From Gavia stellata (Eukaryota; Chordata; Aves; Gaviiformes; Gaviidae), in the NCBI RefSeq assembly GCF_030936135.1, contig NC_082617.1:634501-698500 (forward strand): DNA of 64,000 nucleotides. The letters are read 5' to 3'. A program made the translations under genes and the position numbers. Positions 1 to 12,400 of the stretch are shown piece by piece (the stretch's first letter is position 1; the number at the start of each line of letters is the position of its first letter). The notes under the pieces are model-generated. The model ran no database searches and was not told where the DNA came from. It saw nothing but the letters and a program-made list of their open reading frames with translations.

Positions 1-333
1 AGATTGGGTTAATAATTCCAGTAAATGGGATTCCAAAAGTAATGGAAGTGGGGGAAGGTGAGAAATGCCAGCAGGCCCTGGTGTGTGTTTGTGGCTCGTG
101 GGACTGCACCCACAGCAAGAGGCTGTTTTGGCTCAGGGAATGTTTGTTCTGGGGTTTTACTGCTATGAATGTTGACTGTGCCACTTAAATATGGTCTAAT
201 CACGGAACAGGGTGGGGAGGCCTTAAGTTCTCCACTTCGGAAGGATGCTGCAGCCTGGAGACGTGGGTGTGTCCTCTGGCTCTGCTGTGAATGGGATTCT
301 AGAGTTTCAAAGTTCTATTGTTGGTCCTTGCAG
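1..333. other. 5' flank or upstream intron of HYDIN
   Basis: No coding signal, promoter or repeat is recognisable. The last 20 bases form the polypyrimidine tract and CAG acceptor of the first coding exon, so this is likely intronic sequence downstream of a non-coding first exon. Confidence 0.5.
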
Positions 334-465
334 GTGAGCTGAGAGATGGCCACTGGCAAGATGCATCTGTCCATGGGGTCTTCCAAAATGGCTGATGGAT
401 TCCAGAGCAAAGTGGTAGCACCTCGTTTTCCAAAGCTAGTTAGAGAGACAGAGGAGTCTGTAACT
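334..465 (+). CDS. HYDIN: HYDIN coding exon 1 (12 nt of 5' UTR, then start codon at 346)
   Basis: The acceptor follows a pyrimidine run ending in CAG at 331-333 and the donor is ACT|gtaagt at 466. From ATG 346 it encodes 40 codons, ending in phase 0, with the stretch [16 protein letters not shown] that resembles the HYDIN N-terminus. The in-frame TGA at 340-342 makes 346 the first usable methionine in this exon. The first bases after the acceptor, GTGAGC, also look like a donor. Upstream non-coding exons, if any, lie outside the window. The exact N-terminus is less certain than the rest of the gene. Confidence 0.7.
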
Positions 466-3400
466 GTAAGTACCTGCTGTGGCTGGGCAGGCCCTGTGTT
501 AAGGCTGGAAACTCCCCCTGTGTCCCTCCTTCACCTTCCCCTCGTGTTGTCTAGCAGCACTGTGAAGCTGGACCCCACCTCCCCATCACTTTGCTGCCCG
601 GCTTCTGCCGGAGGTGGCTGTCATGGTGCAGTGGGGGATGAAGTGCGTGCTGCTTCGGGGAAAGTCCAGAGTCTTGCCTGGAGGCCAAGTTAAATGAATG
701 TTCTGGGCATTGCACTGGAATAGCTGAAGCGTGAGTGTGTGCTTCGTTCCATCCTCTTTGTGTAGGCAGTAATATCTTCTGTCACGTAGGCATACTTGCC
801 AGTGCTGCTCTGACCGTACCTGCCCTCCAGGCAGCCGGGCATGTGGTGGGCTGCTCGAGCTCTGCCTGAAGACATGGCTGGTCCCAGACAGAACAGGTTG
901 CAAAACAGTAATTGTATCTCATGTCCCGTGTGGAGCACAGATCCAGCCCTGCAAACAGCAGTGGAGTCAGGGCGATTCCTCCTTCCCATCCACAGACGTC
1001 CCCTTTGCTGACTGGAGCTCACTTGACTGGAGATGACCTGGTGCTCAGGCTCTGTGAATGAGATATCTCCGTGTACTTCTGCAGAGGGGTCTGTGAGGCC
1101 AGAACAGAGAGAAAACAAGTGCTAATTAAGAAGAAATAACTAAAACTTGGACCCATTCCTCTCCACGTCAGTCTTGGCGCAACGCTGCTTTTCTGCTTTC
1201 CTCTGACTCACCCAGCTGTGACATCACACACGTGTTGGTTGTGAGAATTGTGCAAGGATAGAGTTTGGGGATTTCTGATACCTCCTCCCCACTGTCTTCA
1301 AAGGTCACTGGCTCAATGCAGCAAAACTAAAGAGAAAACAAATGCCCGAAGAGCAGAAATCCCCAAACATGTCACATCAAATCACGAAGGAGAAGCTAAC
1401 GGCGGGGCAGAGCCACTTGGTTAGAGCGTGTGTGTTCGGCTCTATATCATTAATTTACTGATGTTAAATATTTCAGCAGGTAACTTAGGGGACTTCCAGG
1501 ACTATCCTAGTGGCTGTGATCACAAATTATTCATCGGTGGCAGTTGAACAAGAAAAGCCTTTCTGAACAAAGGCATCTGTGTAACTCTTGCTGGTGTTTT
1601 GCATTTCAGCTGACTCCCTCGGCCTTCCTGAAGGAGATGTCTCTCACCACGGAGCAGAGGCTGGCCAGCACTCGGGAGATGAGGCGGCCCCGGATTATCC
1701 AGCTTCTAGACATGAGTGAAACCTCCCATCAAAAGGTAGCCTTTCCCTGCCCTTTTCCTTGCTGTTGGTGACATTTGAAGAGGGTGCGTGCTTGTGACAG
1801 GCCTGACTCCAGCTTCTCTGAATACCTCGGTGACTAGGTCCTGTTGTCCTTTCCAACTCCCGAGTGACTAGCGATAGGACAAGAAGAAATGGCCTCAAGT
1901 TGCGCCAGGGGAGGTTTAGGTTGGTTGTTAGGAAAAATGTCTTTCCGGAGAGAGCAGTGAAGCATTGGAACAGGGTGCCCAGGGAGGTGGTGGAGTCACC
2001 ATCCCTGGAGGTGTTCAAGGAACGTGTGGACATGGCACTGTGGGACATGGTTTAGTGGGCATGGTGGGGTTGGGTTGATGGTTGGACTTGATGATCTTAC
2101 AGGTCTTTTCCAACCTTAGTGATTCTGTGAACTGGTGGTGGTGGTGGAGTTCCTTCTGCTGGGGGAAAAGTAAAACATTTTTCCCCCGTGAGACATTGAA
2201 GTCCTGATATGCTTAGTAGCCAATACGAATAACCTCTGCTGAACTTGGTGGGTTTTGCTGGAATTTAGCTACCAGTGCTAAAGCCCAATACTGGGGGAAG
2301 GCTGGGGCAGGACACCGGGTGCGAGCTTGCCATTTTCCATCCTCCTGCTGAAATAGTTGCATCTCGCTTTGGTACAGTTGCTGGCAAATGCTTGGGGCCA
2401 TAGGACTCCCTCAACGGTGGCAGCATTGGCCTTTGAAAGCTGAGGGCCTACGGTAATTATTCAAGATTTAACAAAACCAATTGCATTAATGCTTTGGGTT
2501 GGAACAATGCGTGGGACCCTTGCAGGGTGTTAGAAATTGCAGGCTGCCAGATGTACAGGGGAATCACGCTGGGCAGAGGCGACGTGGAGGTGCTTTATCT
2601 GGATCAACGTTTACTTTCAAGCTGCTTTTCTTACAGGACTGCTCAGTACAACACGCAGTCCAAATGGGTAGATTGCTGAGGTAGGCTGTTGAGTGGAAAA
2701 TTGCCAGCCAGAGACCTGTAACGAATTGGTTAAGGATTGCCCTAGACAGCACGGGAGGTTGGGAATGCGTCAGCCGAGTGCACAACTAACTGGCAGTGTG
2801 CTGCAGCCACACATGGGAGACGTGCCCATGTCTTTCGAGGGGGAGCAGTGCAGCTGGAAGAGGGGAGACAAAGCAGGGAGGAATTTCCTCAAAGTAATGC
2901 CTCTGCTCTGTAAGCATTTGCTGTTTGTGTATGTTTTCAGCCATGCTTCTGCAGTGGTGTTAATTAAGAGCAATAATAGAATACAGTAAAGCATCCCTTT
3001 TAAAGCTCATGGCAAAAGGAGATCTCAAGTCCAGTCTTACTCAAGTTGCCCAGTAATGCTGAGAAAAGAGCTGAACCTTATCACCATCCAATGTTCCCCT
3101 CACATGTCTTTTTCCTAACTACTGTTACTTTCTTGTTGGCCTTACCTCCTCTGGTACTGTTGTCTTCTTACTGATTTCTAGGCTCTATATCAAAAAATGA
3201 TATCTGGGGATGTGTGGGACTTGGTCTCTCTGTCTCAGAGTAATGATCATCCCGAAATGGTTTCCCACGGAGTCTCACGTAAATTCTTGGGTTTCGCTTT
3301 CTCCGTGAGCGCTCATGGCTCTTTCAGTAAGCGCTCCGGAGCTGTGTGACCCCGTTAGCACAGGGCTCTGCTGGAGGTAAGCGCTGCCTTGCATTTTGGA

Positions 3401-6400
3401 GAAGGAAACCTGGAGAAACACCTCCCAAAAGAGCTTCTTAGCTTGAGCCCGCTCAGCGTGGCCCAGAAACTTTTGCTGAGCTCAGAACACAGGTGGGTGA
3501 GCTCCTGTTTCCCTAGAGTGAGCTGGGCAGACGTACTCACCAAGAGACTGTACTTCCCGGGAGATCAATGTAGGAATCTCATTCATGAATCTTTTTGCCA
3601 GCAGCTGAACCTCTCACTGCTCTCTCTTGCACCTCCAGTTCTCCTCAGTTGACCTGGACCAGAGCTTGTTTCAGCCTTTTCCATCAGAGGTGGTGTTTCA
3701 GAGCTACGTCCCCTGCGAGGTCTATGAAGCGCCGCTGATTCTGAGGAACACCGACAAGGTAAGTGCTGGGACGTGGAGGTTTAACGCCGTGCTGGAAGAG
3801 GAGAGCAGTGTAATTCACATGGTATACAGCATAGCAAGTTATCTGCTGCAGCGCAGCACGTCAGAATCAAATGTCTCACCACCTTTATTTTGCAAGCTGG
3901 TGGAAATCTTCCCATGCTGGAGATTCTCCCCCTGATTTTGGCCATGCGTTGGTGGTATCTAGCCCAAAGGAGCTTTTCTAGTCAGCATCCTTCCTCTTGA
4001 AAGCCCCGGACTGAGGGGAATGTCAAGGGCTGTACAGTCTGTACCTGCCCTCATGCTTTACCTCGAGTGTGTATCATGTCCTGGTGGCTCCTTGGTTAAC
4101 CTTGGTTTCTGGCAGGGCATCTCTGCCTCTCACAACCTGTTTAGCTGCCTCTGCAGCTCACTGTCAGAGCACAGGGGTTGAGTCTTCTCCGCTTTATGCT
4201 GGTATAAGTTACAATTAGTGGTGTTAGCACTCCAGAAAGGGTGTTTTGAAACAGCAGTGGAAGCGGACTGATTTAGCAGGAGCAGTGGAAGGCCTTTAGG
4301 GGCCACTTTAGGCTCCTGCTAAGTGTAATTCAGTTCTGCCCAGGTTTTTCTAAGGCAACGTGGCTCTCTGCTTTCCCTTTAGTGAACCACAGCCCATCCA
4401 CAGTAACATGCTCTTGAAGGTCTCCACCTTTACTTGAAAAAATTGTGATCGTTTTGAGATTTCCCAAGGAAGTTGAGAAGGGAAAAGTTGAAAAACATCA
4501 GCAATTTTGTTCCACTGTAAAGAGGAGAATTGAGACCTTCTGAATTTCATCAGGGGAAACATTTGCTGGAGTGAGGCATGTGCCAAGAGCAAGCTGGTGG
4601 GAAAAGAGAGGAGCGAGGAAAGGAGCTGAGTTAGAAGGTGCTCTGGGAGAGAACTTTGTACAGGCAAGGGTTTCTCTTGACACCTAGTAGTAAGTGTGCT
4701 GGAAGCAGAGAAGGGTCAGAAAAAGAAAGGTGTAATTAAAGACAGTCTTGTGTACTGAAGAGTGAGATGTATCCATGAGAGGAGGGCGGCAGGATGGGAA
4801 GATGGAAGTGTGCACGAGAGCGGGTGAATTAACCCCCTCTCCAAATCTCCCTGTTGGGGGAAACAAACAGGTGGACAAAAAAGCGCTGTTGGGGCATATG
4901 GCAGGTGGAGGAACAGCAAGAGAAGTCAAAGTATATTGTGAGATGCCAGGTTTTGACAGGGACACGGTTGAAAAGAAGACCCTTTGGCAAGGGAGGATGC
5001 AGGCATGGCCCCTCAGTTATTCCTGGAGAGTGCTGCGCCATTCCTGGTCTGGCGTTCAGCTCGGGGATATTGGAAAGATGCAGCGTGGATGCCCATGCCC
5101 CAGGGATACCACTTGTGTGGTCCACAGTGATTCTGGGCACTCTTTGCTGTAGGTATCCTTTCCTGATTAAAGTGTGCCTCAGTTTCTCTTTCCCTATGGC
5201 TCTGCTTCATTCCCACTAAGTCTTTTGGCTTCAGTTGCTCCGTTATCCATGTGGCACTTCAAAATGTTTGTCTTTGCCAAGTACCAGCCAACAGGCAAAC
5301 AGTTAATTTGCTCTATTCCTGCTTCCTCAAGTGGAAAAGAACATCTGCATCAACATTTCTGCCTTTCCCAGTAAAAAATCCTAAACTTGTACAGCTGCAC
5401 CTTGGGATTTGTATGCCCCGTAAAGAGGAGGCAATGTGTGAACTGTTGATTTTTTTTCCCAAAATGAATTAGTTTTGAAGCTAGCAAGACCTCAACCATT
5501 GGACAGTGCTGGTGTGAAAGTAAGATCGGCTCTAAGGAAAATCCTTGGCATATTTAAGTACACAAAGTTAGAGATGATAGTCCTAAGAGAGGTTATTATA
5601 TTTTACTTTCGTTGGCTTTTGATAATGTCCTAGAGAAAAGCAACATGTGCTCTGTCTCAGTTTTCTCACCAGTTTCCCAGATTCTTCTGAATCATACTGA
5701 CTTCTACTGCATGGTAGCCTGGTGCTGTCTGCTCCATCAAAATCCAGCTGACAGCAAAGTGTATTCCAAAGAGAGGCTCTGTAATCATTCAAATACAGAA
5801 GCGCTTTGCTACATACTTCCTGTTTGTACCTGTGTTTTGTACAAGTGCTTTTCTGTCTTCAGGCTGCTCCTCACATCTTCTGGGTGGCTTTTGCTGAAGG
5901 TCTTATCTCATCTCCCAAGGGACTTGGTGACCAAAATGTTTGTCTGCAGTGTGAAATTGGCTCTGGGAACTCGCTGCCCCAGGGCATTGCTGGGAGCAAA
6001 GAGTGTTTGGAGAGTTCAGGACTGCCTGGGCCGTGGGTTATCAGGCTTGGGTGGGTGGTGCAGAATGAATCTCCACTTTTGCCAAGCCTCATGTGGGTTC
6101 GTTGTTTCTCAGTGAAGCTGCCTGTCAGTCAAAATCACCTGTTTTAGACTTTCTGAGATGAGATTTGGTGCTCAGGGGTTGATATCCGTGTGCTAGAAAA
6201 TGCCTGTGTGCAGTCTCTGTGTTTGTGGCATCCCAGAGGGCAGAAACTTGCAGCAGGGTGCCTGCAGGGATTCCCGGGTGTGGGGAGGAATGCCCAGAGA
6301 TCTGCCTTGCCTGCACTGGCAGCTGCCTGGCTACAATCAGCAGGCAGCAAGAGCCTCCGGAGAGCTGAGATTGGCTTTTAATAATGAAACCACACTGTGA

Positions 6401-9400
6401 GTCAGTGCTGGTCATGCACCTCAGGGCAGAAAATGCCTTTGAAGCCCATAATTGATAGGCACAGCCTGGGGGGTCATCTGGCTTGCCATTATTGTGGTAA
6501 GTTGACTGCTCTGATCTTCTGCATCAGCCTTTCCTTGTAGAGTATCATGCTTCTTCCTTGCTTCTCTACAGCCCCCTTTAAATTCTCTTAGCCATCTCCT
6601 TGTTTCTGGGGTTGTCCCTTTGTTTTCCTATGTTCCTCCTTTTGCTCCTCAGCTTGCTTTTATTCCCAGCAAGGCCACAATGTCTGTGGTCTCCTTCTCT
6701 TGTTGGTCTGCCTGCATGACTCTGTAGCATTGCAGCTTGACTGCCCTGCTCAAACCCGGTAGGTTAGAAGTGAATTTTTCCTTGCCCCAGTATAACACGT
6801 CCTGTTTTGCCTTCAGATAATACATTCCCCCTTTAGAGGTGCGATGGCATGGATGTGCGCAGGCAGAAGCAAGCAGGTTCTCGGGGTTTGTTGACTATGT
6901 GGATGACTTGATTCTGGTATCGTATCGCCATGCTGCTGGTGTCTTATCTGCTTGGCACTTCCTTCACAGCAGGGCATTGCCCTACTGCCTCTGGCCTGGA
7001 GCTATTTTCCCCCAGCAGAAGGGATTCAGGTCCACCCTTGTGTATTATGTGTATGTACCTCGAGAGGTAAAAGTGCCTTGGAAAGGTGGTTGAGGCAGGA
7101 TGTCACCGGGGCATGGCTAGGTCTCTTCTCCTCGTGTTTCCACAACTGGCAAAGTCATAGTCTCATGTCTTTCCTGCAGGTTCCTCGGCTGGTGAAGGTC
7201 ATCCTGGAGAGTTCACCTTATTTCAAGTTGATCGGCCCCAGGGATGTGTACCGTAAGGTAGCACCTGGCATGCGTTCCACTTTCCGCATCCTTTTCACCC
7301 CTGAGGAGAACAAGGTGAGAGTGGAGGTGCCAAGAGGTTGGTGCCTTCAGGGGAAGCTGCACCTGCAGGGCCGGATTCAGACCAGGGCATCTGGTGTGGG
7401 TTTTGTGGAAGTGTCCTGGTTTTGGTGGGGTTGCACTGGATCTAGAACTGGGGGAAACTCTTTCCCCATGGTGAAGATTATGCTCTCACAGGCTGGAGGC
7501 TCTTCCGTGTTTCAGACAGTTTTTATCCTTCAGCGCTGGCACATTTAACGTAATGTCTATTGGCTTCAGGGATAAGAGAGTCTACCGTCTGTGGTGGGGC
7601 AGCCTCTCAAGGTGTCGGTTTGTAGTATCTGTCCGTTGCTGCATAATTATGGGTTTGCTCCACTAATTATAAATACAAAGGTCTGTTGAAAAGTGACCTG
7701 TTATTTGGGGGACCCGAAGTAAGCCTGATCAGAGTGAGGACCACCACCTTTGAAAACTGCAGTCACCTTAATGTATATCATGTTGGACACACAGCAGTGA
7801 CACAGCTGAACGTTGTGTCTAAAGTAATCGCTTTTTTTGCATGCCGGTTGTAGTCCACACCCTGCTGTGAGGTCTGCTCCAGGCTGCAGCTGGTCACATC
7901 TTGGCATTGCAGGGTGCTGCTAGGCGCTGCAGCAGGGACTCGCAGGCTGTGCTTTCCCTCCCTGTGCTTTCTTGAGCGTTCGTGAGGGAAGGTGCACGTG
8001 GAACAGTAGGAAAGTGGCAGGGAGGGGTGTTGATAAGATGTTTAGCCATCTCAATGGCAGGGGTGTAATTCTTATGGAAAATCCTAGAGGCATGAGTAGA
8101 TCCAGAGAGCTTTTCTCTTTCCCATCTGGCAGCCACTTCCCTGCCTGGCTCTGGACTGGAGCAAAGATGATGCTTTTTCATCCCCTGTGTTTCCAAGCCT
8201 TGCAGCCGTGCTGTTTCTGAGGATACTTGCCCGCCTGCGATCCAGCTGCGAGTCGAGGGGAGAGGGAGTGCTGTGCCCATGGCAGGGAGCCAGGCTGGTG
8301 CAGAGCCACTGAGCTCTAGATGTCCTTAACTCAGCGGAAGGTTGATGTGCTGCAGATGACAGTGAGACATCTGCCTGGCAGAGCACGTATAGGACTAAAG
8401 GGGGAGGTACAGTCTGCAGGCAGACACCGTACCCCAGAGCCTGTGGGCAGTAATACTGGTGTGGCTGTGTCTTCATGCGTGTTATTGTGGTTGCTCTGTC
8501 ACCTGGCGCCTATTCCATTCCACACATACTTTTGCTTGGATGTTTGAATACCAGTGCCGTGGCCCTGGCAAGTCTGATTCTCTGTGCTGTGATGCGAAGG
8601 GTCAGTGCTGTTACCTGGAGGCTTGTTAATACAGAGGATTTAGTACCTGGCACGGAAGGGAGGAAGCATTGCAGGCATACAAGGACAGGCAGGCTGACTC
8701 CTTCCGCCAGCACCCCGCCACCCCTTAGCACTGTTTTTTGCATGACTTTGTTGGAGACGCAAGGGTAGGGGATAGCTCTGAGCCAGCTGGTGTTTCTGCA
8801 GCAGGCCAGAGGTGCAAGATCTCTTTGGGCATAGCTGTTTTCTCATCTTCCATTTGCAGCTTAGATTCAGTTTAACACTTTGTCCTGCCCTCAAACAGTA
8901 TGGATATAGAAAACTGAAGAGGAAATGCCCTGTGGTGCCTGGCTCCCCATGCTTGTGAAATAATCTGTTCCTTTGGAGGGACTGAGAAATTATTTAACAT
9001 CATTAATATTTAGGGTAAAAATTATGTTGGCCTCGGGCAGTTCTCCATGCTACCCAAGTGACACGAGAGCTTAATGTCACTGAGGTAGGCTTTGCAAAGT
9101 ACACTGGTGCCTTAAAATGTGATTTATTAGTATAAATTAGTGTTCATCTTTGGGGTGGAAGAGGTAAGTGGGTGCCCATGAAGGGCGGCAAAGTGCTGCT
9201 CTTCAAGTTTCGAGAGGCAGCAGAGCAACAGGTGAACATCACCACAAGTAGAAGTAGGGTGAGATAACCCCCCAAGAGCACTGATGTCCAATACTTTGTC
9301 CCTTGTCTTGCCCTTGAACTGGCGAGCATCTGGAGTAGGGAGCTCTGCCAGCGAGAGGTCCTCTGCACAGCTTCGGCAACAGCCCGGCGGGTTTCTGCTG

Positions 9401-12400
9401 AACTGGGTTTTGTGCCCCGTGCTTGGGTTGTGCAGGGCATCGGGAGAGGGGTGCGTGCTGCTCGGTGAGGAGCACGTAGGGGTTTATACAGCTGAATCAG
9501 AATTTTGTACAAATGGAATGATTTGTCTCGTCCTTGGTGGAGCGTGAGTCAGCGAAGTACCCGAGTGCTGTAGCTCAGCTAGAAATGCATTCGTAGCATG
9601 GTCAGGAGGTGCAGAGCACCTTGAAAACCCCTTAGCGAAGAGGCAGGCTCTGGGAAATGGTTCTGTAAAGCCACCATGGATTCACAGCAGCGTGAGCAGC
9701 CAGCTTCTGCCTAGCGCCCCTCTTTCCTTGCTTTTCCCCCCCCCGTTTGGCCTGACGCTGCATTCAACTTTGCTGCGAGGTCCCACTTTGGGGTCCTAGA
9801 GCGCGGTTGAAGGGTCAGCACGTGCTGAAGTGCTTTGAGTCAAGCTTTGTACAGGATGCAGCGTCCCAGGGTGTCCCTGGAGAAGGGGCTCAGCACACAA
9901 CATGCGTGTATGTGAATGGCAAGAGGCAGCTTTCTCTCTCAAAGGTCGCGGTTGTCTCTGCGAGGCCAAATCCTCATTGCTTTAGCCTTGTCTTTGCACG
10001 CCTGGAGAAGTCCCTTCCCCAGGCGCTGCTGTGCAGGCAGTCCCAGTGCCCCTCACTGGCAACGGAGCTGGGAAGGCTGGCTGTGCTTGCTTTTGGGGGG
10101 GTTGATTCCTTGGGCTCTTATTTACATTGCTGCTGATCTGCTCCTTAGCGATGACAATGACTTGAAAATTATTTCCTTTTACTTCCCTCAAATGCCTCCA
10201 ATTGTTGAAGTTTTCTTTTTTCTTTATCCCCCTGCTGATCTGAACTCCTTGCGTCCTCCTCTGTCTACCTGACTTCTGGAAGGGAGAGATAAGTCAATAT
10301 GGCATGCCCAGACTTAATAAGGCACGCAGATTTCAATTGGATTTACAATGCCTTTGTTACAGTAGTGTGGCCAAAATAACAAAAAAAAAAAGTAAATAGG
10401 ATTCTTTATTTGCTAATGCAGTTTCTGAGGATCGAAACAGTCCAGGATGTGAAGTACCCAGCTAATAGGTGCTTTAAATTCACATGGGCTGCCCATAGCT
10501 TTTATTTTAGAGGGCTTAGGCTGCAAGGTTGAGTACAAAATTGCTAATTCAGAAGGACTTGCTGAAGATGAAATGCATTCCTGAAATGTGATCTTCCAGT
10601 CTGTAGGTCGTTTCCTGCAGTTCCTTTCCTGGTATTTTACCTTCCAAATATGCGAAGGAAAAGCCCTTCTGCAATATCCAGTGTGAATATTTCAGATACC
10701 CAGAATAAAAGGTCCTTCTTTATTCTTTTTCCACCTTGGATGTGACAGCGTCTGTTACTGCAACCTTAAACCCCAGCCGAGCAGGCGGTTGGTAGGCGCT
10801 GGGTGTTAACTGCTGTGCTAAAGCTGTAGCTCTGTGTCTGTGCCTCGTCTGGCTGCCGTAGGTCCCTTGCAGGCTTGGAGAGGATGGGTATGGGAGCAGG
10901 AAATCCCAAGGGCAGAGGAATGCGAATCTTGTCTGGTTGAGGGGGTTTGCTGCTGTGTGCAAATCCTAAATTGTCTGCTTGCTGCTTCAACAATTATAAA
11001 AATACCAAACGAGATAAAAGCACTGAGTGGAAAAAAGATCAGGAGAGCAAGTGAGTGATAAGAGGCAGAGCTTTTATCAACTGGTCACTAAGAGCTGCTG
11101 GAGGTAATGGCTCCTGGCCCTACGAAACAGTTTTACCACTGCTTTCAGCGGGGGGCAAGGTGATACTTCCAGCCCAGCTATGCCACACTGTAGATCTGGA
11201 GATGGATCTGCTCAACCCTACAGCAGAATGATTTTGGTGATTGGATTCACCTCCCTACTGCTAAATGCCAGACAGCTTGAGGGGGGGTGTCTGTCTGGCT
11301 CTTTTCTGAGCAAGCCAATGACTGGGAATGGCAGAGCTGAGTTTGCTCTGGTCGGGATGTCTGACCTGCCTCAGGGAGGCGTGCTAGCAAGGCAGCAAGT
11401 GGCTTATTCTGGAGACTGTACAAAAGAGAGGTGATGAAGACATCAGTTATGCAGCGGAGAGGAAGCAAAGCTGTTTGCTGCCTCCCCTGAGGCTAGGAGG
11501 AGATGTAAAGGGAATTTGAGATTCGACAGAGGAAGAGTTCTCTTTAAGCCTAGGGCAGAGCTGGAACAGGCTGCTGAGGGCAGGGGTGGAGTTGTTAGTG
11601 CTTTCAAGTACTTGTCAAACATCTCTTGAGTAGTGTGGGTACAGAGCTGAGCCAGTTCTGGGGTGGGGAGGTGGATCAGATAACCTTTTAAGGGTGTGTG
11701 TCCCCAGCTTTGTCTCCGTAATGCTATGGGAAGGGGTGGGAAATACACCTGTACCCTACACTCAGCTGATATAAACCAATTATTGTGTCCAGCTTGTTAA
11801 GTATTTCACCAGACTGACTCTTGATTGTGCATGTGGCAAAGTCCTTCTGAAAATGTACCTGAGCATCCCCTGCCAAGCTTCAAGGAGGTCACTGCATTGC
11901 TGGGATTGGAGTTGGCCCTGTGGCACAACTGAGTTCTTAGTGGTGCCTTTAATAGTCTGCAGTGGCGATCAAGGCAGGTTCTTGTTACTGCTGTAATCCC
12001 GTACATGAAATGACTCTATTTTGGTGCCTCAGAATCCAAGTGTCAGATGATTTTGTCTGGATCTGCCAGCTTGCTGGGAAAGCAGGTGACTCAAGGGGGT
12101 TGTTCCTTCTTTGCGAGTTAGCAGCCCTGTTCAAGTCGTGCTACTGGACTGAAAGGTCATTAAGGCAAAAAGGACTATTATATTACTGAATGCTCCTGTT
12201 AGAGTCCTAGAAAACAGCAGCTTTCCTTCTGCCGTGGGGATGGTACTAAATGGACTGCGCTGAGATTGCTTCTTTCCCTGCAGGATTACTTCCACCAGCT
12301 CACCTGCATCACGGAAAGGGAAAAGTTTGTTGTGCCGATCCGAGCTATAGGTGCCCGAGCCATCCTGGACTTCCCTGACCAGCTGAACTTCGGTGTCTGT

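Noticed and set aside
6895-6940. Product [11 protein letters not shown], resembling the YVDD reverse transcriptase motif
   Set aside because: No other retroviral or LINE reverse transcriptase blocks occur around it in any frame, and the surrounding DNA has no LTR or CR1 sequence. Chance is likelier.
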